From positions 34,939,001 through 35,003,000 of the forward strand of contig NC_092580.1 in the NCBI RefSeq assembly GCF_037975245.1: 64,000 nucleotides of DNA. The letters run 5' to 3'. Source of the stretch: Apostichopus japonicus (Eukaryota; Echinodermata; Holothuroidea; Aspidochirotida; Stichopodidae). Both the position numbers and the translations under genes were made by a program. Below are positions 35,081-49,167 of the stretch, in pieces (positions within the stretch are counted from its first letter, which is position 1; the number at the start of each line of letters is the position of its first letter). Below the pieces are notes generated by a model that was not told the origin of the DNA, made no database searches, and was given only the letters and a program-made list of their open reading frames with translations.

Positions 35081-35816
35081 TGTAATATTGTGTCGAGCCC
35101 GGCTCCTCCGATAGTGATACTTTATCGGGACTCGCGATAGAAAGGTACTGGGATATCTTGATGCCGTTTTTATGCTTCTTCAGGAGATGTCTCGAACGGG
35201 CGAAAACAATGAGTTCACACAAAAAACAATTTGACGAGATAGGATTTGATTATTGATTCGGTATAATTTCTTCTCTGTCGATTCTCTTTACAAATAAAAC
35301 TAAATTACAATGATTTGACTTGACTTGACTCCGTCAATTAAACAATTAGAGGCAGTGATGAACTTTCGGCGGAGTGATAAATTTGCTGATCAAGTGATAA
35401 ACTTTGCTGACGGAGTGCCAAAACTTTCGGCCTCCTTTTCCTTTTAAACCTTACTTCCATAAAATCTCACTGCGCATAATCAGTAGACAGCCAATAACCT
35501 GACCATCCTGTATTAACTTACGATATAAAAATAATTGTGCCGGCACTGATCTGCCCTGATTGGTTGGGAGTTTGGAAGTCCATCCCCTTTTCTATGGAAA
35601 CTTCCATATCACGTGAGAGAACCTTCTCGAATGTTCCACAGACATAATGGAATCTATTTTGGGAAAAGGCCCTGTACCAAGATTCAATAAGATAGTTAAA
35701 AAACTTCTCGTGGGAAAACTGAATCCATGACCTAGATAAATACATAAGAGGCCTGTAAGGTGTCTCGATGGAGTGTTTCGGTAACATCAAAGAGATGGTA
35801 TCACTATTTCATAACA
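35081..35816 (-). repeat. 5' LTR (element orientation), 736 bp
   Basis: It seems identical to 26554-27289 and would carry the promoter and polyadenylation signal of the element. Confidence 0.97.
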
Positions 35817-35820
35817 TTAT
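35817..35820. repeat. Target-site duplication TTAT, right copy
   Basis: TTAT directly follows the right LTR and matches 26550-26553. Confidence 0.85.
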
Positions 35821-35932
35821 TATGTTATTAATCGAAAGATAAATAATATATATGTCCAGTGTAATCAACGTCTTTTAACCTACATTATCCTGTTTTAATG
35901 GGTTCAATCAACATGTAGGCATACCAACTGCA

Positions 35933-36260
35933 CTGATGTGAGATATATCACCGTGAGCTGCAATACGATCCCACTGATGTGAGATATATCACCGTGAGTT
36001 GCAATACGATCCCACTGATGTGAGATATATTTCCGTGAGCTACAATACGATCCCATTGATGTGAGATATATCAACGTGAGCTGCAATACGATCCCACTGA
36101 TGTGAGATATATTACCGTGAGCTGCAATACGATCCCACTGATGTGAGATATATTTCCGTGAGCTACAATACGATCCCACTGATGTGAGATATGATCCCAC
36201 CGAAGGGATATATGATACCACTGGGGTGTAATATGATCCCACTGGGGTGCAGTATGGTCC
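35933..36260. repeat. 41-bp minisatellite, about 7-8 copies
   Basis: The unit contains CTGATGTGAGATATATCACC followed by GTGAGCTGCAATACGATCCC. The last copies (36185-36260) are shortened and degenerate. The minus-strand frame is a repeat by-product. Confidence 0.93.
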
Positions 36261-36354
36261 CTCTGAGATGATATAACCCCATTGAAGTAAGTTATGACCC
36301 GTATGAATATATGGTCCCTATGGGACGATATATGTTCCGAACGAGGTTTCCTAT

Positions 36355-36550
36355 AATAGTTTAATATATAGCTTCGGAAACACTAAAGCAAGTAAGTATG
36401 AGCGATAATGACAGTTAGGTAATTTCAGGTTTTATATAATAGTTAAATATGGCCTCAGAAACACTAAAGCAAGTAAGTATGAGCGATAATGACAGTTAGG
36501 TAATTTCAGGTTTAATATAATAGTTAAATATAGCCTCGGAAACACTAAAT
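36355..36550. repeat. ~78-bp tandem repeat, 2.5 copies
   Basis: The block CGGAAACACTAAAGCAAGTA, followed by AGTATGAGCGATAATGACAG, occurs twice, and a third copy stops after AACACTAAA. Confidence 0.9.
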
Positions 36551-39009
36551 TTCTTTAAGTGTTTGTCGCCCTTTTAAAGCCCCAAAATGATTTTGTAAAA
36601 TCAATAGACAATGTTGTTAACAAACACACCTTCTCTCAAAAGGATTGTTTAGTATAACAAGTTGTATAAACTAGCTGTCCTTTCCTTAGAATTCATTCTA
36701 CTTTGAAGATCTCTTGACCTCAAATGTCGTTACCCGTTTAGTGTATATGAATGCATGGGTACACTACTAACATTAAGCTGCTTATAACCTAATGTATAAA
36801 CTGGATCAAGGTTTTCATATCTATCGAAATTTAAGTTCAAGGCAGATAACTTATATTTGGAAACGCCATGAACCCGCATAACTGTCCTAGCTATGCCTAT
36901 TATCAGGTCAACGGCGAGTAGCTTTCCATGCAGTGCTCTGTTGTACAGTACCCGTGGAATTATATGTTGTGATGTTACATAAAGGTTGCAACAGGGCGTG
37001 GATGACTTTCTTAATGAATTATAATATATGAAAATTAACTCTTTAAAGGTGGCTAATTTGTCTACAAATAGCTACTGGCATTTCCCGTTTCCGTAATCGG
37101 CAGGTGTTGTGATCTCCTTTTCGCATCTGGAACCTGAAAATTCGCACGAAACAGGACGTCACTGCGTTCACAGTTAATACTGTCATATTTGCTATAAGCA
37201 GGCAATGATACGAAAATAGGATAAGAAAAACACATAACCCGTATGTGATTATTAATTGTATTCTACTCCGAACCGTTTTAATACTTTTTGAGTAACATTA
37301 TTTACAAAACAACGGTCTCACAATGTTATGGAGTTTAACATTTGATACAATGTAAGCAGAAACACTCCTCGCATGCGTTACAGTGGGAGTTATATAATTT
37401 ATCATACGTTTACACATCTTGTTTATGTGTCTTGTTTGTCGACGGCCTTGGGGAAGATTAGCGACGGCTAACCAAGTATACCTGTGTAGAATAAAGTTAA
37501 ACTAAAAACAAAAAGAGTCACATGGCTGCAAATTACACTCAATTAAATCTCCACTTTTCAGCCATGCAAGGAGAGACGTCCTGACCAAGATGACAATCAA
37601 TATCTAAAGGAAGAACAGCTCCCTCACTATTGCCTAAGATTTACTACAATCAATTAATTTAATACTGTCACAAGTCTTGGATACAAGTTTTCAACGACCA
37701 CAAGTCGCCTCAGTTATTATAGTTGCTTGCTTTTTTCCTTACATGACTTAAAATAAATGTTGCTTTAGAAGACGCGTGATTAAAGTAGATGTACACGTTG
37801 ATTTGATTAAAACAATACGAATGGCATGCATTGTGTATGTTCTGTGTCGTGGAGATTGATTGGTCTTGTGCGCATGTGCCAAATTTGAAATCCATGAGTG
37901 CTTTATTTGCAAACCCTCAAAGTAACAATCTAAGGACATTATTATAGCTCAAACATGATCATTTTTGTCGGTCGCTGTGTCTACCAGTTTCCAAAGACTC
38001 TGTTGTGGCGTAATATCTCTAATTGCGCATGATCACCACAATGACTGATTTTCCCTTTTGAGCAGATTATGCGGACGCTAACTATTTTATTTATTTCCGT
38101 CAGGAGGAATGAATGTATCCGACCCGATCAGTCAAAGACAGCAACATCTTTTATATTCAAACATAGATACATCAAAAGATCTACTCCTATGTATACAATA
38201 TACTTATATATGACTTTGTTGTAAGCAATTGTTTTGTAATGTAACGGGCTCATTTCATATTTAAGTAATGTAACCAAGTAACAATATCTAGCCTAACATA
38301 CGTGAGGTTGCTTTAAGATCAGACCATACAAGTGTAGTAATTTAAATAATTCATTCATATCCTGCATACATTTGATTTACTTCTATTTCATCACCTGTTA
38401 TACGGAGAAACATCATTTATATCTATTTTATTACAGAAGGTGGTATTAAATCAAATAAAACTAAATCAGAAGAAATTAAAGATTCAGTTTTTGCATCTGT
38501 ACGTAGTTGAGTCATCATGTGTTAAACCTCTTTGTCTTCGTTTCCGCTCTTATATTGTAGGTCTCTTGCACGCCTCATTTTATTTTACAGGCGATAAAAA
38601 TTGCACCGGCTATGCTTGATTTGCATAACCTGTAGAAGAACCTTGTGTTTCTACTCATGGCGAAAATCGTATTCATCAATACATGTAGGTTAACAAATTC
38701 AAGGGTAGAGTATACACCAGGTGGTTGATCAATTGTTGTTTCATGTAGAATAACAACCAATGTTCAATTTAGATTGTAGTAATCGATGATGCTAATTACA
38801 TCACAGTAGTAAGCTCCGGATGATTTTCTTGAAAAAAATGCGATAGAGATTTTTGTCGTAATTCAACTGTTATATGAGCTGCATTTGCACTGAGCTGAAA
38901 CTGATGTATTATAAACATATCATTATGGTAGCGACAACAATTGATAGTCTCAAAGGTAGTTATATTGCTTCGATTGCTTGTTTCTTGGCAGTCAATATTA
39001 CACGTATGT
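36551..39009. other. Unique intergenic DNA
   Basis: AT-rich with no gene, RNA or element that I can support. Short frames at 37710-37939 have no content. Confidence 0.45.
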
Positions 39010-39830
39010 TTGACTTGATCCTTTATTAGTCATTAAATGCTTGTTGGTTTTACGTGATCCTTTAATAGTCCTCCAATGTATGTACGTGATCCTTTAATAT
39101 TCCTCCAATGTATGTACGTGATACTTTAATAGTCCTTCAAGTATGAACATGATCCTTTAATAGTCCTTCAAGTATGAACATGATCCTTTAAAAGTCTTTC
39201 AATGTATGTTTTACGTGATCCTTTAATAGTCCTTCAAGTATGAACATGATCCTTTAATAGTCTTTCAATGTATGTTTTACGTGATCCTTTAATAGTCCTT
39301 CAAGTATGAACATGATCCTTTAATAGTCTTTCAATGTATGTTTTACGTGATCCTTTAATAGTCCTTCAAGTATGAACATGATCCTTTAATAGTCTTTCAA
39401 TGTATGTTTTACGTGATCCTTTAATAGTCCTTCAAGTATAAACATGATCCTTTAATAGTCTTTCAATGTATGTTCTACGTGATATTTTAATAGTTCTTCA
39501 ATGTATGGTTTACTTGATCATTTAATAGTCCTTCAACGTATGTTTGACCTGATCCTTTATTAGTCATTAAATGTATGTTTTACGTGATCCTTTAATAGTC
39601 CTTCAAGTATGGCAATGATCCTTTAATAGTCTTTAAATATATGTTTTATTTTATTCTTTAATAGTCCTTCAAGTATGTACTTGATCCTTTAATAGTCTTT
39701 TTCAACGTATGTTTTACGTGACCTTAATAGTTCTTCAAGTTTTACGTGATCCTTTAACATGTATGTCTGACGTGATCCTTTGCTTGTTATTCAATGTATG
39801 GTTTACTTGATCCTTCATAAGATCCTCAAA
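39010..39830. repeat. 31/35-bp minisatellite with 66-bp dimer
   Basis: The core GATCCTTTAATAGTC is followed by either CTTCAAGTATGAACAT or TTTCAATGTATGTTTTACGT. In the centre (39180-39470) the two types alternate, so the true period is 66 bp. The flanks are degenerate. Confidence 0.93.
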
Positions 39831-41480
39831 GGTTCTATTACATACATGTTTGATTTCATCCTTTAAATATCCACATTATTGGATGTGTTTTTGATAAATA
39901 TTTGATATTAATTGCACGTTTGACTTGATCTCTGATAGGGCACAAGAAATCTTGAACATATATGAGCGAAATAGTAGAACCCTGATAAACGTTACAGGAA
40001 CTAGCTCTTTAAATTATATACCTACAAGTTTTGGACTCTGACAACGGTTCACCGTGCATGATGCAGTAGGGAGAACACAAGATCTCCACTAGACCTATAT
40101 GCCTGCCAGCATTTCAACAATTCTGCATTTTAGTCACAGCTAAATTTGTGTCTAGAATTTCATTCGTGAAGTAAACCTGAGTTGAATATAGTATAATTTA
40201 TTTTCAATATTAAAAAATAATCACTCAAAAGAAAAATCTCAAATTACGTCTCTCTGCTTACAATATATCTAACACAAAATTTACCGTACGTACATTTAAC
40301 ATATTAATAGAAATTATCAACATTCATTTCACACAGAAATTCAAGATGCATTTGATGATATGACATATTTGTATCACAAATAGCTCGATGTATATCTCAT
40401 ACATAAATACTCAACACATGTATTTCTAATACCTTATGTGACTACTAACGCCACACGAACATGTAACTATAAACAGTAACACAACTTTTATTGAACGTAG
40501 CACCGTAACACATATCTAAAGCATCACAAAAATATAGTACGCACATATCTTATTATGCAAAGTATCAATATATCATTATAAATGTCACAATCACAGCTGG
40601 AAATCTTTCAAATCATTCCTCACTGATTATACGTTACTGTGATTATATCAGCATATAATATATAATTGTTACACCATCAGTAAATATCGGTAAAGTTCAG
40701 GGCAAATTGGCAGTCCTGAGGGAAACTGATATGTCTAGAAAATTCTTGTTATGATATTATGACCTCCCTGGAGGGAACGTTAAATCCTGGCCCTGAAATT
40801 GCCTTTGATTTTCGATAATCTCTCACTGTGTACAAATCGCATACAGCCTTGAAATCCAAAAGTAAAGGCTGAAGTAGTAATGCACATGAAATACAACTTA
40901 CGCAGATTGCAATGTTTTACTCTAGTTGTGATAGCATGTGGTGCGAATGGGACTGTTTCTCTAATGGGGCACTACCTCCTTCTGTGTTAGTCTCAAATTT
41001 GACCTAGAATTCAAAAGAACAAGTAAAAGAGAGTTCATGAGTACTTTATCTGTTTCTAGAAATGTGGATCGCAGATGTTGAAGGCACAAACCAATTGGTT
41101 TGACATAATTATGTCTCTCTCCACCTCTCCACCTCTCTCCACCTTTCTCTCTCTCAACCTCTCTCAATCTTTCTCATTTCGTCTTGTCTTAATTTCATTG
41201 GTGAAAATCCATATTCACGGATCTTCTACAATCATTTTGTTTCCTCCAAGTTTACATTTTTAAACAGGGAAGGCTACATATACTTTGCTGAACCATGGCC
41301 ATGCAGTGCATGTATCTTATATCCGTAAGGCTATGTACTCATAAACCGACAAAGAAAATAGACGTTTTATGACAGAAGAAACTTACGTAAGTATGACTAT
41401 ATGGAATATTTAGGGGGTACAATCGGAGAGGAAGGGAGGAGCTTGGATAGTGGTAGAGGCGGCCATTTTTTGAGGTTGAG
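39831..41480. other. Unique intergenic DNA
   Basis: No gene recognised. It holds a CT-rich microsatellite-like stretch (CTCTCCACCTCTCC) at about 41114-41170 and the 12-bp palindrome ACTTACGTAAGT at about 41385-41396. Confidence 0.4.
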
Positions 41481-41490
41481 AAGTTTGTAT

Positions 41491-41726
41491 GTATGTATAT
41501 TAGATCCTCCTGCAAGCAGGAACTCGCGAAGAAGCCTAATTGGCTTATCAAAGCCGCAAGCTGACCGAAGTCAGTCTCTCACATTCATATTTAACGTCCA
41601 TGATTATGAATTGTTCATTGTCAACAACCCTGTAACTGGACGACATACATTAATCTGGGAGTGACTCGAACCGGGGACCTTATGATTGAAAGGCACCGGT
41701 GTTAACCACTGAGCTAACACTCCACT
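41491..41726 (-). mobile_element. tRNA-derived SINE
   Basis: On the minus strand the head GGAGTGTTAGCTCAGTGGTT contains a perfect RNA polymerase III A box (TAGCTCAGTGG, 41706-41716). The B box GGTTCGAGTC follows at 41663-41672. A ~160-bp body ends in GGAGGATC and an ATACATACATAC tail. The flanks AAGTTTGTAT (41481-41490) and TAGCTTGTAT (41731-41740) are near-matching and may be the target duplication. The body may contain one of the conserved animal SINE domains, but I cannot say which. Confidence 0.75.
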
Positions 41727-41740
41727 CCACTAGCTTGTAT

Positions 41741-44267
41741 CCAAGACTGTATCTATGCAACAATTATACCTGATACTAACGCTAAATCACTAACCTATTG
41801 ATGCATATAAGTTATGTTGTATACGTCGCTTATTGTTATATCCCTAACGATTCCGACTGTGAAATTGTTTTACTATAGACAGCTCTGTTATTTGCAATTT
41901 ATCTCAACAAAAATGAAATAATTAAAACCGCACAGTAAATAATACTGGAATGCCATTGAGCACTTGTTGAAGTTACAAAGACCATTCATAACACGGGTTT
42001 CTTGATCAATCATGATTATTTCTGTTTAAAGTTCGCCGGTCCCTTCAAAGTGGTGAGGTTACAGCCTGGGGCTCCGAGGTTCGCTTTTGGGAATACTGCT
42101 ATCGATTTCCTTCACTGATTCATTTCATTCCACAAACTGCGGCACTCAATTTTGCCGCCACGATTCTATAGTGCCCATGGTAACAACCGTTTTGAAAGTT
42201 GGAATTCGCTGATCAATAGTCGCCATTTTGGGATAAACCCGATCTTCTGCAAACTTGGTAGAGTAGATATCTGTATTTTAATTTAGTATAAATCTGCTGT
42301 TTCTGTAGGCTCAGTGATGAGATTCTTTACAGGTTTACTGAGATTGATGGCAATAGACTATAGCAACAATCAATTTGTTGTGTATACTATACAAACTTAT
42401 GAGGCAAACGCTCGTCGCGTAACAAAGCATTCTCTGGCTTTGAAATAGGCAGTGTTGACATAATATGGAGCATGGCTCCCAATTATCTTCTGTTTAGTAA
42501 CAGCTGTTATGTTTGCCTTAAAGATTTCTCCCGATTCTTATAACAAATCCGAATTTTCAGCTGCGTAATTAACTATTAGTTACGTTAAGTGGTTTCCAGT
42601 ATGAGAGTTCAGAGTTGATAGAAGAGACATAACCAGTACAAGCCAGTGAGGAGGGTCTGACCATGAACACAATTCAAGGAAAACTGTTACAAATGTAATA
42701 GACGCTATAAAAAGAGAGTCAATGGTCACTCATGTTGCTGTTTTTAATGATGAAAACAAAACGTTTGCAATTAAACGTGTCATACTAGTGCAAATCTAGC
42801 AAAATGGAACAAGGTAATCACCAATGACATTATAAATATATACACTATACCCGTAAAAAAATACTCATTCCAATGAAACAAAACACATGCCCCATCCCTC
42901 ATCTCCCACACCATACACACACATGCACACACATGTATATGTTGTCGTATTTCACTAGATATGTGTCAACTACATTTCTTGCAAATTAATTAAATGCTTC
43001 ATCCTCCACATTTATCTTCAATTCCTCATCATATTGATAACATGTGACGACGTCATAAATAACTTGAATCCAAACGTTGCCTTTAAGACTAATTTCAAGT
43101 TGAGATGTAAATGAATATAAGTATGAAGTAGGCACGAAAGTCATGTTGCCATAGTAACCGGAATAGTAATTACATTACATGGTCAATATAATTTGCTCTT
43201 CCCGTGAGCTATTGCTTGGTCAATTGTTGGTTACTATGTATAGGTTAGTTACAATCAAGGTAACTTGTTATTATCTATGGCTCCGAATTGCCGTAAACTG
43301 ACAACAATTAGGGCTGCGAAGATATTAAACATAAAATTAAAAATTAGATCATTTTTTTCCTTCTGAATAATACATCGGTAAGCTTTCTGACTATCTGTAT
43401 GTTTTCAAATTTTACCGAGAAGCACGCAGCAACTAGCGAATTTCTTATAGGTCTATAACTCCATATGAAACGTAAATGAAGCATTCAGTCATTTTCTTGA
43501 AATACATAAAGGGGTGGCACTTGAAGTAAATGTTCTCTTCAAATCCGAAGACTCAGCGATGAAAACCAATTTCCCTTAAAAGCTCCTCCTATAGTATACG
43601 CTTCTCTAGTCAGATAGCCCGAATCATGCCAACAATTTGTTCATTATCACATTCTCGTTTGCAGGCAAAGTCTGAGTAAACGAGTTCTTCAAATGTTGTC
43701 GTAAATTTGTGGAAATAATTGATAAACGGAAGAATCTGGGTCAGCAGACAAATTGATGTGAAAAATTAGAGAAAGACGGCGAAACAATTCAAGGACAAAT
43801 GTAATGTTCCTGTTATCACTCGCTCGCTGATAACGGAAATTTCTTCAATGTTTCAACGAAGAAAGGTTTACAAGATATTTTTCATGACTTTCAGTCCGTA
43901 ATGTAGAGAAATAGAGAAAACAGTATTGAATAGAGGAGGAGGGGTAATTGGTGGGGGTTAGTGTGAGTGGAAGGGGTATTGGTGTAAACTTGCTGGTGTA
44001 AAATTGCAGCTGTAGCTGAATTGGTGAATATACGTACTTAGCTAAGAAGGCGCTGAAAGTGAGCAAATGGAATGAGGAATATAAGGAGGGGAGAATAGTA
44101 GGGAAACGTAACCAATCCATGCATTATCATATATATTTCTGTTCCATGTTATTAGTTTTCTGTTTAAGTATTTCTGTGTGAAACACTCAGCAAGTGAAAC
44201 GCTTTCAAATGTCGCAAAAGGCAATTTTAGTTAATTTTTTTGCTTATACGCAATGTAATTTTATCTC
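41741..44267. other. Unique intergenic DNA
   Basis: No gene recognised. G-rich minus-to-plus asymmetry (GGGG-TAATTGG-TGGGGG) occurs at about 43935-43990. Confidence 0.4.
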
Positions 44268-44362
44268 AAGTGACTATATATATGCCTATATACCCATATA
44301 TACATATATGACTATATATGCCTATATATGACTATATATACCTATGCATGACTATATATGCA
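44268..44362. repeat. TA-rich repeat (CTATATATG type)
   Basis: ACTATATATGCCTATATA words repeat about six times. Confidence 0.75.
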
Positions 44363-47300
44363 TAAATTAAGGATTGAAGGTGTGAGGAGTTCGATGATTA
44401 TTTCTTTAAATCAAACATGAAGCAAGCAAGAAACTTCAATTGATAAATGCAATAATGCAATCTGGATACAAACTTTTCTTGTTAAAATATTTTTGTCAAA
44501 GATTTGTGGGAGGGTTGGTAGTGAAGGGGTGTGCGTGTGTAGGCGAGGGAGGGGATGAGGTAAGTGCGAAACAGAATATCCTGTCACTGTTTGCTAATTA
44601 TACGACACCAGTTTAAAGGGGTGTTTGTTTCACAAGAATGTAACAAACAGGAAAACAGAGTATTCGTAGTTTGACTTCGAAAGTTGGGTCCTACACACCT
44701 ATATATATTTGTTTTCAAAGTGGTTCTTTAGATGAGAAATGTTATTTACAAACTATAAAATAATCCCAGATATTCGATATTTAGCGTGTCCTTCAACCTA
44801 CGTAGATTAACTTATAGGTTATATTACTTTGATCACCGTTGCTTCTTCAAACATTTATCGTACTTCAGAAAACCAATGAAAACGCTGATTTGTTCCCATT
44901 AATCAAAATATAGTTTGATACTTCCATTCCTTAATCTTTTGAAGGCTAAACGTTATACGTTTTTTGCCTGATAACTTTTGACATCATATTGTATTGATGT
45001 GTTCATTGTATCAGCAAATCTGATTCGTTTCCATATCGCCGAATATATACAGTAATGACAGAGTTATCAAGAAGGAAACGGCTGATATGTCAAGGATAAT
45101 CCCGATGATGTAAATTAGTTTCGCATATCGCTTGCAGCAACATCACTTGTCATAAGCTTCATATTAATGCATGAAGGTGAAACTAAACGTGAAATATGAT
45201 TTGGTGGAAACTATACGTGTTTCGGTGTAGCAATGAAGAAAATTTGTGGCCAAGTGTCTGCAAACTTTTTGCTGTACGTTCATAGATATTAGAGTAACTT
45301 GGTAGAACAAATCAGCACATATTTAATGGTAACATAGTATTAGGCTCTGCACATAATGTGCGTTTTAAAAGATGTAGTACGTATATTAATAGAGTAGAAT
45401 GTAGCCAATCTAATTATATTTTATTAAATAGTATGAAACATGCGATCATACACAGTGATAGTGTATTAATGTAAAATCGCATACATATTTCATGTAAAAC
45501 TGTGTATCAATGCAATCGTTATTTGTCGCAATTACAATCAATACTGCGGTAATATGAATGCTATAACCTATGACGTCACGCCCTCTATAGTTTGCCACGA
45601 CAATCAGATCAACATACGTAAACATTTGCAAATTGTATAAAGTCATCTGTATGCAATGCTGATATCGCTTAGATGAATCGAAATATTTACACTTAACATG
45701 GTATATTGATTGCCTGTACATTGTGTATGTGATAGCTTCACAAATAGTAACAGATACTGATAAATATGGGAACCTTTCTTTTGCTTGTCTCCGAAGACGC
45801 AACTACGCCCCTCAGGACCAACGTTTAACTTCACTCTGCAAAGCCCCCATTTAGTGCGAGGCAAAACAAAACCTTCCTATATATCAATGAGAACTATAAT
45901 GCATTGTATGAACCTTTCTTATACTCACAACAAGAACTTCCCACAATGATGTTTCAATCGTGTTTACATGCTTGCAAGCTTACACATCATACACACTACG
46001 TATGACGCATGAATAAAACAGACGACCTTATACTTGAGTGATTACAACCATAAATGGAGCTTCTCACATAATGCGCATCCATAAGAGTTCTGCGACAGCG
46101 AATTATGCACAAAACGGAAAGCTGAAATCATCTTGCTTTTAAAAGCATTACTAAGTACTTTACATAAATCCAACAATGGCAATACAAAGAGACTGAGATT
46201 TACGTAAGCTCCACAAAATTTTATTTTACAAGAAGAAAAGTACAAAATAAGAACAAGGATGCAGCCTAAGACGATGGATGTAAGAAACCGACTCGCAAAG
46301 GATGGCAAATGATTGGAAAGGACATGAAGTAGGTTATCATGATTAAAGCAGCGATGATCATGTTATGTCAAGAGTAACTTTACTTAATTAAACAATATTT
46401 CCTTGATTAAATGAGACAATGTATCCTATCTGTTACGTCATCATATACATCTTGAAAGTTGAAAAGAATGCGGAGATTTTTCTTTGAATTCAAATCTTAC
46501 TTTCAATTTACCTCAGCTGATTTGCTTACAGAAAAACCGTGCCAATACGGATGCAAATGAATTTATTTAAAACTAATTTCTTATTCAGATATCCACTATA
46601 TGAGAATGTTATTCCAATGTAAATATTCTAATTCATTTCAAGATAGCAATATCCATATTCTATTGGCATCTCTGTATAACATTTGTATAACATTATCTAT
46701 TTATTATTGTGTATACGTAATACCAAAAACTTACAATAACAGCCGTAAGTTTTGTATATTTGTTCACTGGTTATCTATATACATTTGTTGTACTGAAAGT
46801 ATTGACATCTCTCTGAAGAATCTTTCATGTAACATTTGTTCAGAACGCTACACGTTTTGCGGTCTACTAGATTGTTCAAAAAATCGATTTCCGCTTTTGC
46901 TTTGAAAGTTCATACCCGAAGCTTCTGGTCTTCGCGCAGAAATAGCATTTCATGAGCAAGATCAGTGAAGAACACATTTCAAGCCCCGGGGAATCTCCGA
47001 ATTTTAGGGGTTCGTGTTAGATTTGTTCTTTTTTTCAATTGATATAGCTCTCTCTTTTGCTCCAGTGCCCTCTTCCAATCTGGACCAAGTTATTGTTGAG
47101 GTACAAATCGGTTGAATTAACGTGAAGAACGCAATTTCTTAAATGCAATTAAAACTCCATCTACCACTGACAGAAGGGTATCCTAACAGACTGAATGCCT
47201 TGTCTCAATAAGCTTAGGAATGGAGCAACAATTTCCTGCGACGTCAGTCACAAATCAAGTGGTTAAAAATACATCTTAACGAAATTAGTATTGAATCACA

Positions 47301-48890
47301 AGTAAGAATTTTCAGTGGAGTGGAATGCTAATTAAACTAGATTTCAATAGGTATTTTGTGGATTCCAATACTAGGGGGAACCAATCGTATTGGATTAAGA
47401 ACAGAGCCATGCACCCGAAAAGCGATTAAAAACGGTTCAATTAGGACAGACTCGTATGCCTTTACGGTCAAGACAGAAATTATTGGTCAAACGCAAGCAG
47501 CCTTCGACCTGGCTAACCAATATATACATGATATGTGTCACAAAGAAGAAGGTGTATAGGAGTGTGAAATGAAAGCCGTAATAACGATGTGCTGCAGATT
47601 GTACTTTCAAAGGTCTCTCTGCTGCGTGGTCAAAGGCGGCACAATATATTTCAAAGATAATATCGCTTGGATACCACAGACATCCTCTGATAGGTTTACA
47701 CGCACTTTCGAATTGTAACAAACTTATCTTTCGCTGTATTCCTTTGCCGATATTTTCTATATTCGGTTCGCATGCAATGTGGATGGTTTTGTATTTTCTG
47801 TTAAATAGATAATCGCATTGGCATGACAACGATTCTTGTCACAAGTTAATTGATCGCGAATCTAGGTTCTATTGAATTCGACGTGTCTATGTATTAAACC
47901 ATTACATCATGAAGTAGTTAATTATGAGTTATTTCCCTTTAATTATCATTGCAATGTCCATCTCGAGCATGTAAATAATTAATACGTGTGGAAAATATGT
48001 TATCGTATGTGATATATCAATAAAAGATTTAATATATACAGTGATTATGTTTATCCAAAAGAATTCTATTTAACTTCTGTTATAAATTGTCTTTAAGATT
48101 ATGCACAGAATTACGCACGTCAGAGTCTTATAAAACTCATCCTCATGAAGTTCAACATTTTTCTCGTTGACTGAGAAATGTTGAAAATAAATCTACACGA
48201 ACTGAAAAGCAAAGGGTTCTATAAAGTCACGAGAAATGTGATTATCAAATTTGTCAAACCAGGGCTCCCTGCATACAGAGTACTATCTTTGCAAACTTGC
48301 ATTAACACAAAGATACATTCAGGTTGCTATAGCAACACTACTTTTCCATAAATGTTGATACGTCTTTGTATCTATAAAAAGAAGCAAAGTAGATAGAGAA
48401 GCTGTAAATAATTTATGTCAGGCGTGTAGTGTTATATTCTTATTAAAGAGAGTAAGATGAACTGATTGTGGATCCATAGATATGTGAGTTCCTTACTAAA
48501 GGCCTATGTTTAGTGATAGACATGTGAATTCGACAGTGGTCTGTACAACGCAAATGATTCCTGCTTAAGTCATAGTAAACAAGAGAGGTTCGCTATTTTC
48601 AAATCACCTCTAAGAAATACCTACGCTTAGTTTACTTTATCCTGAGTAATATAAAGATGAGTAAATTTGACAAGTACGTTTAGTTTTCACATGACGGCAA
48701 TGCCCTGTCTTGAACGTGGCAGTACAGTTGTTTGCAGATAACTAATATAAGCTGATAGAAATTATATCTTACAAGAAACCATTGATAAATATGTCATGTA
48801 GGACGTCGTGTAGATATACGGGCTTGTATTTTCCTTTTGCAACTTTCATTGTGCTGTTTTACCGGTGTTGAAATTTTAAGGAGTTGGAAA
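44363..48890. other. Unique intergenic DNA
   Basis: 4.5 kb of AT-rich sequence. Open frames of 60-130 codons (for example 45446-45802 and 47437-47829, minus) lack domains and splice context. Confidence 0.4.
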
Positions 48891-48894
48891 TTAC

Positions 48895-48990
48895 AGAATA
48901 GTAAATAAACTTCCAGCCTCCACCAGGCTTCTAACCAGGGCCTCCCGCTTTATATTCGGACACCCTAACCACTAGGCTATGGACGCTGCT
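48895..48990 (-). mobile_element. tRNA-derived SINE copy, minus orientation
   Basis: The minus strand reads GCGTCCATAGCCTAGTGGTT with an A box (TAGCCTAGTGG, 48969-48979). A decayed B box (GGTTAGAAGCC, 48926-48936) follows, then GGAGGCTGGAAGTTT. It matches the copy at 49168 over about 95 bp with scattered differences. Confidence 0.7.
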
Positions 48991-49167
48991 TGTATGACCT
49001 GGGGTTGAAACCAATAAGGAAGGTCGTAATTTCCACTGCAGGCTTTTGCCACCTGTATTGAACAATAATAGTTCTGTTTTGGTGAAATATTTTGCCTTAC
49101 TCTAGAGATCAAACATGATACTGACCAACTCGAAATCATTTGTGAATCCTAAAGCCTAAATCCTAAA

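Larger units (their letters stand above)
26554..35816 (-). mobile_element. Full-length Ty3/gypsy LTR retrotransposon, 9,263 bp
   Basis: The element lies on the minus strand. It is bounded by two 736-bp LTRs (TG...CA) and flanked by the 4-bp duplication TTAT (26550-26553 and 35817-35820). In transcription order it has a 5' LTR, a primer-binding-type site directly next to the LTR, a ~650-bp leader, gag, pol in the order PR-RT-RNaseH-IN, a 1.26-kb non-coding 3' region, a polypurine tract and a 3' LTR. RNase H before integrase places it in the Ty3/gypsy group (Metaviridae) rather than Ty1/copia. There is no env-like frame. By eye the LTRs align without indels (constant offset 8,527) and I found no mismatch; pol is uninterrupted over 1,600 codons. 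Both suggest a recent insertion. Confidence 0.97.
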
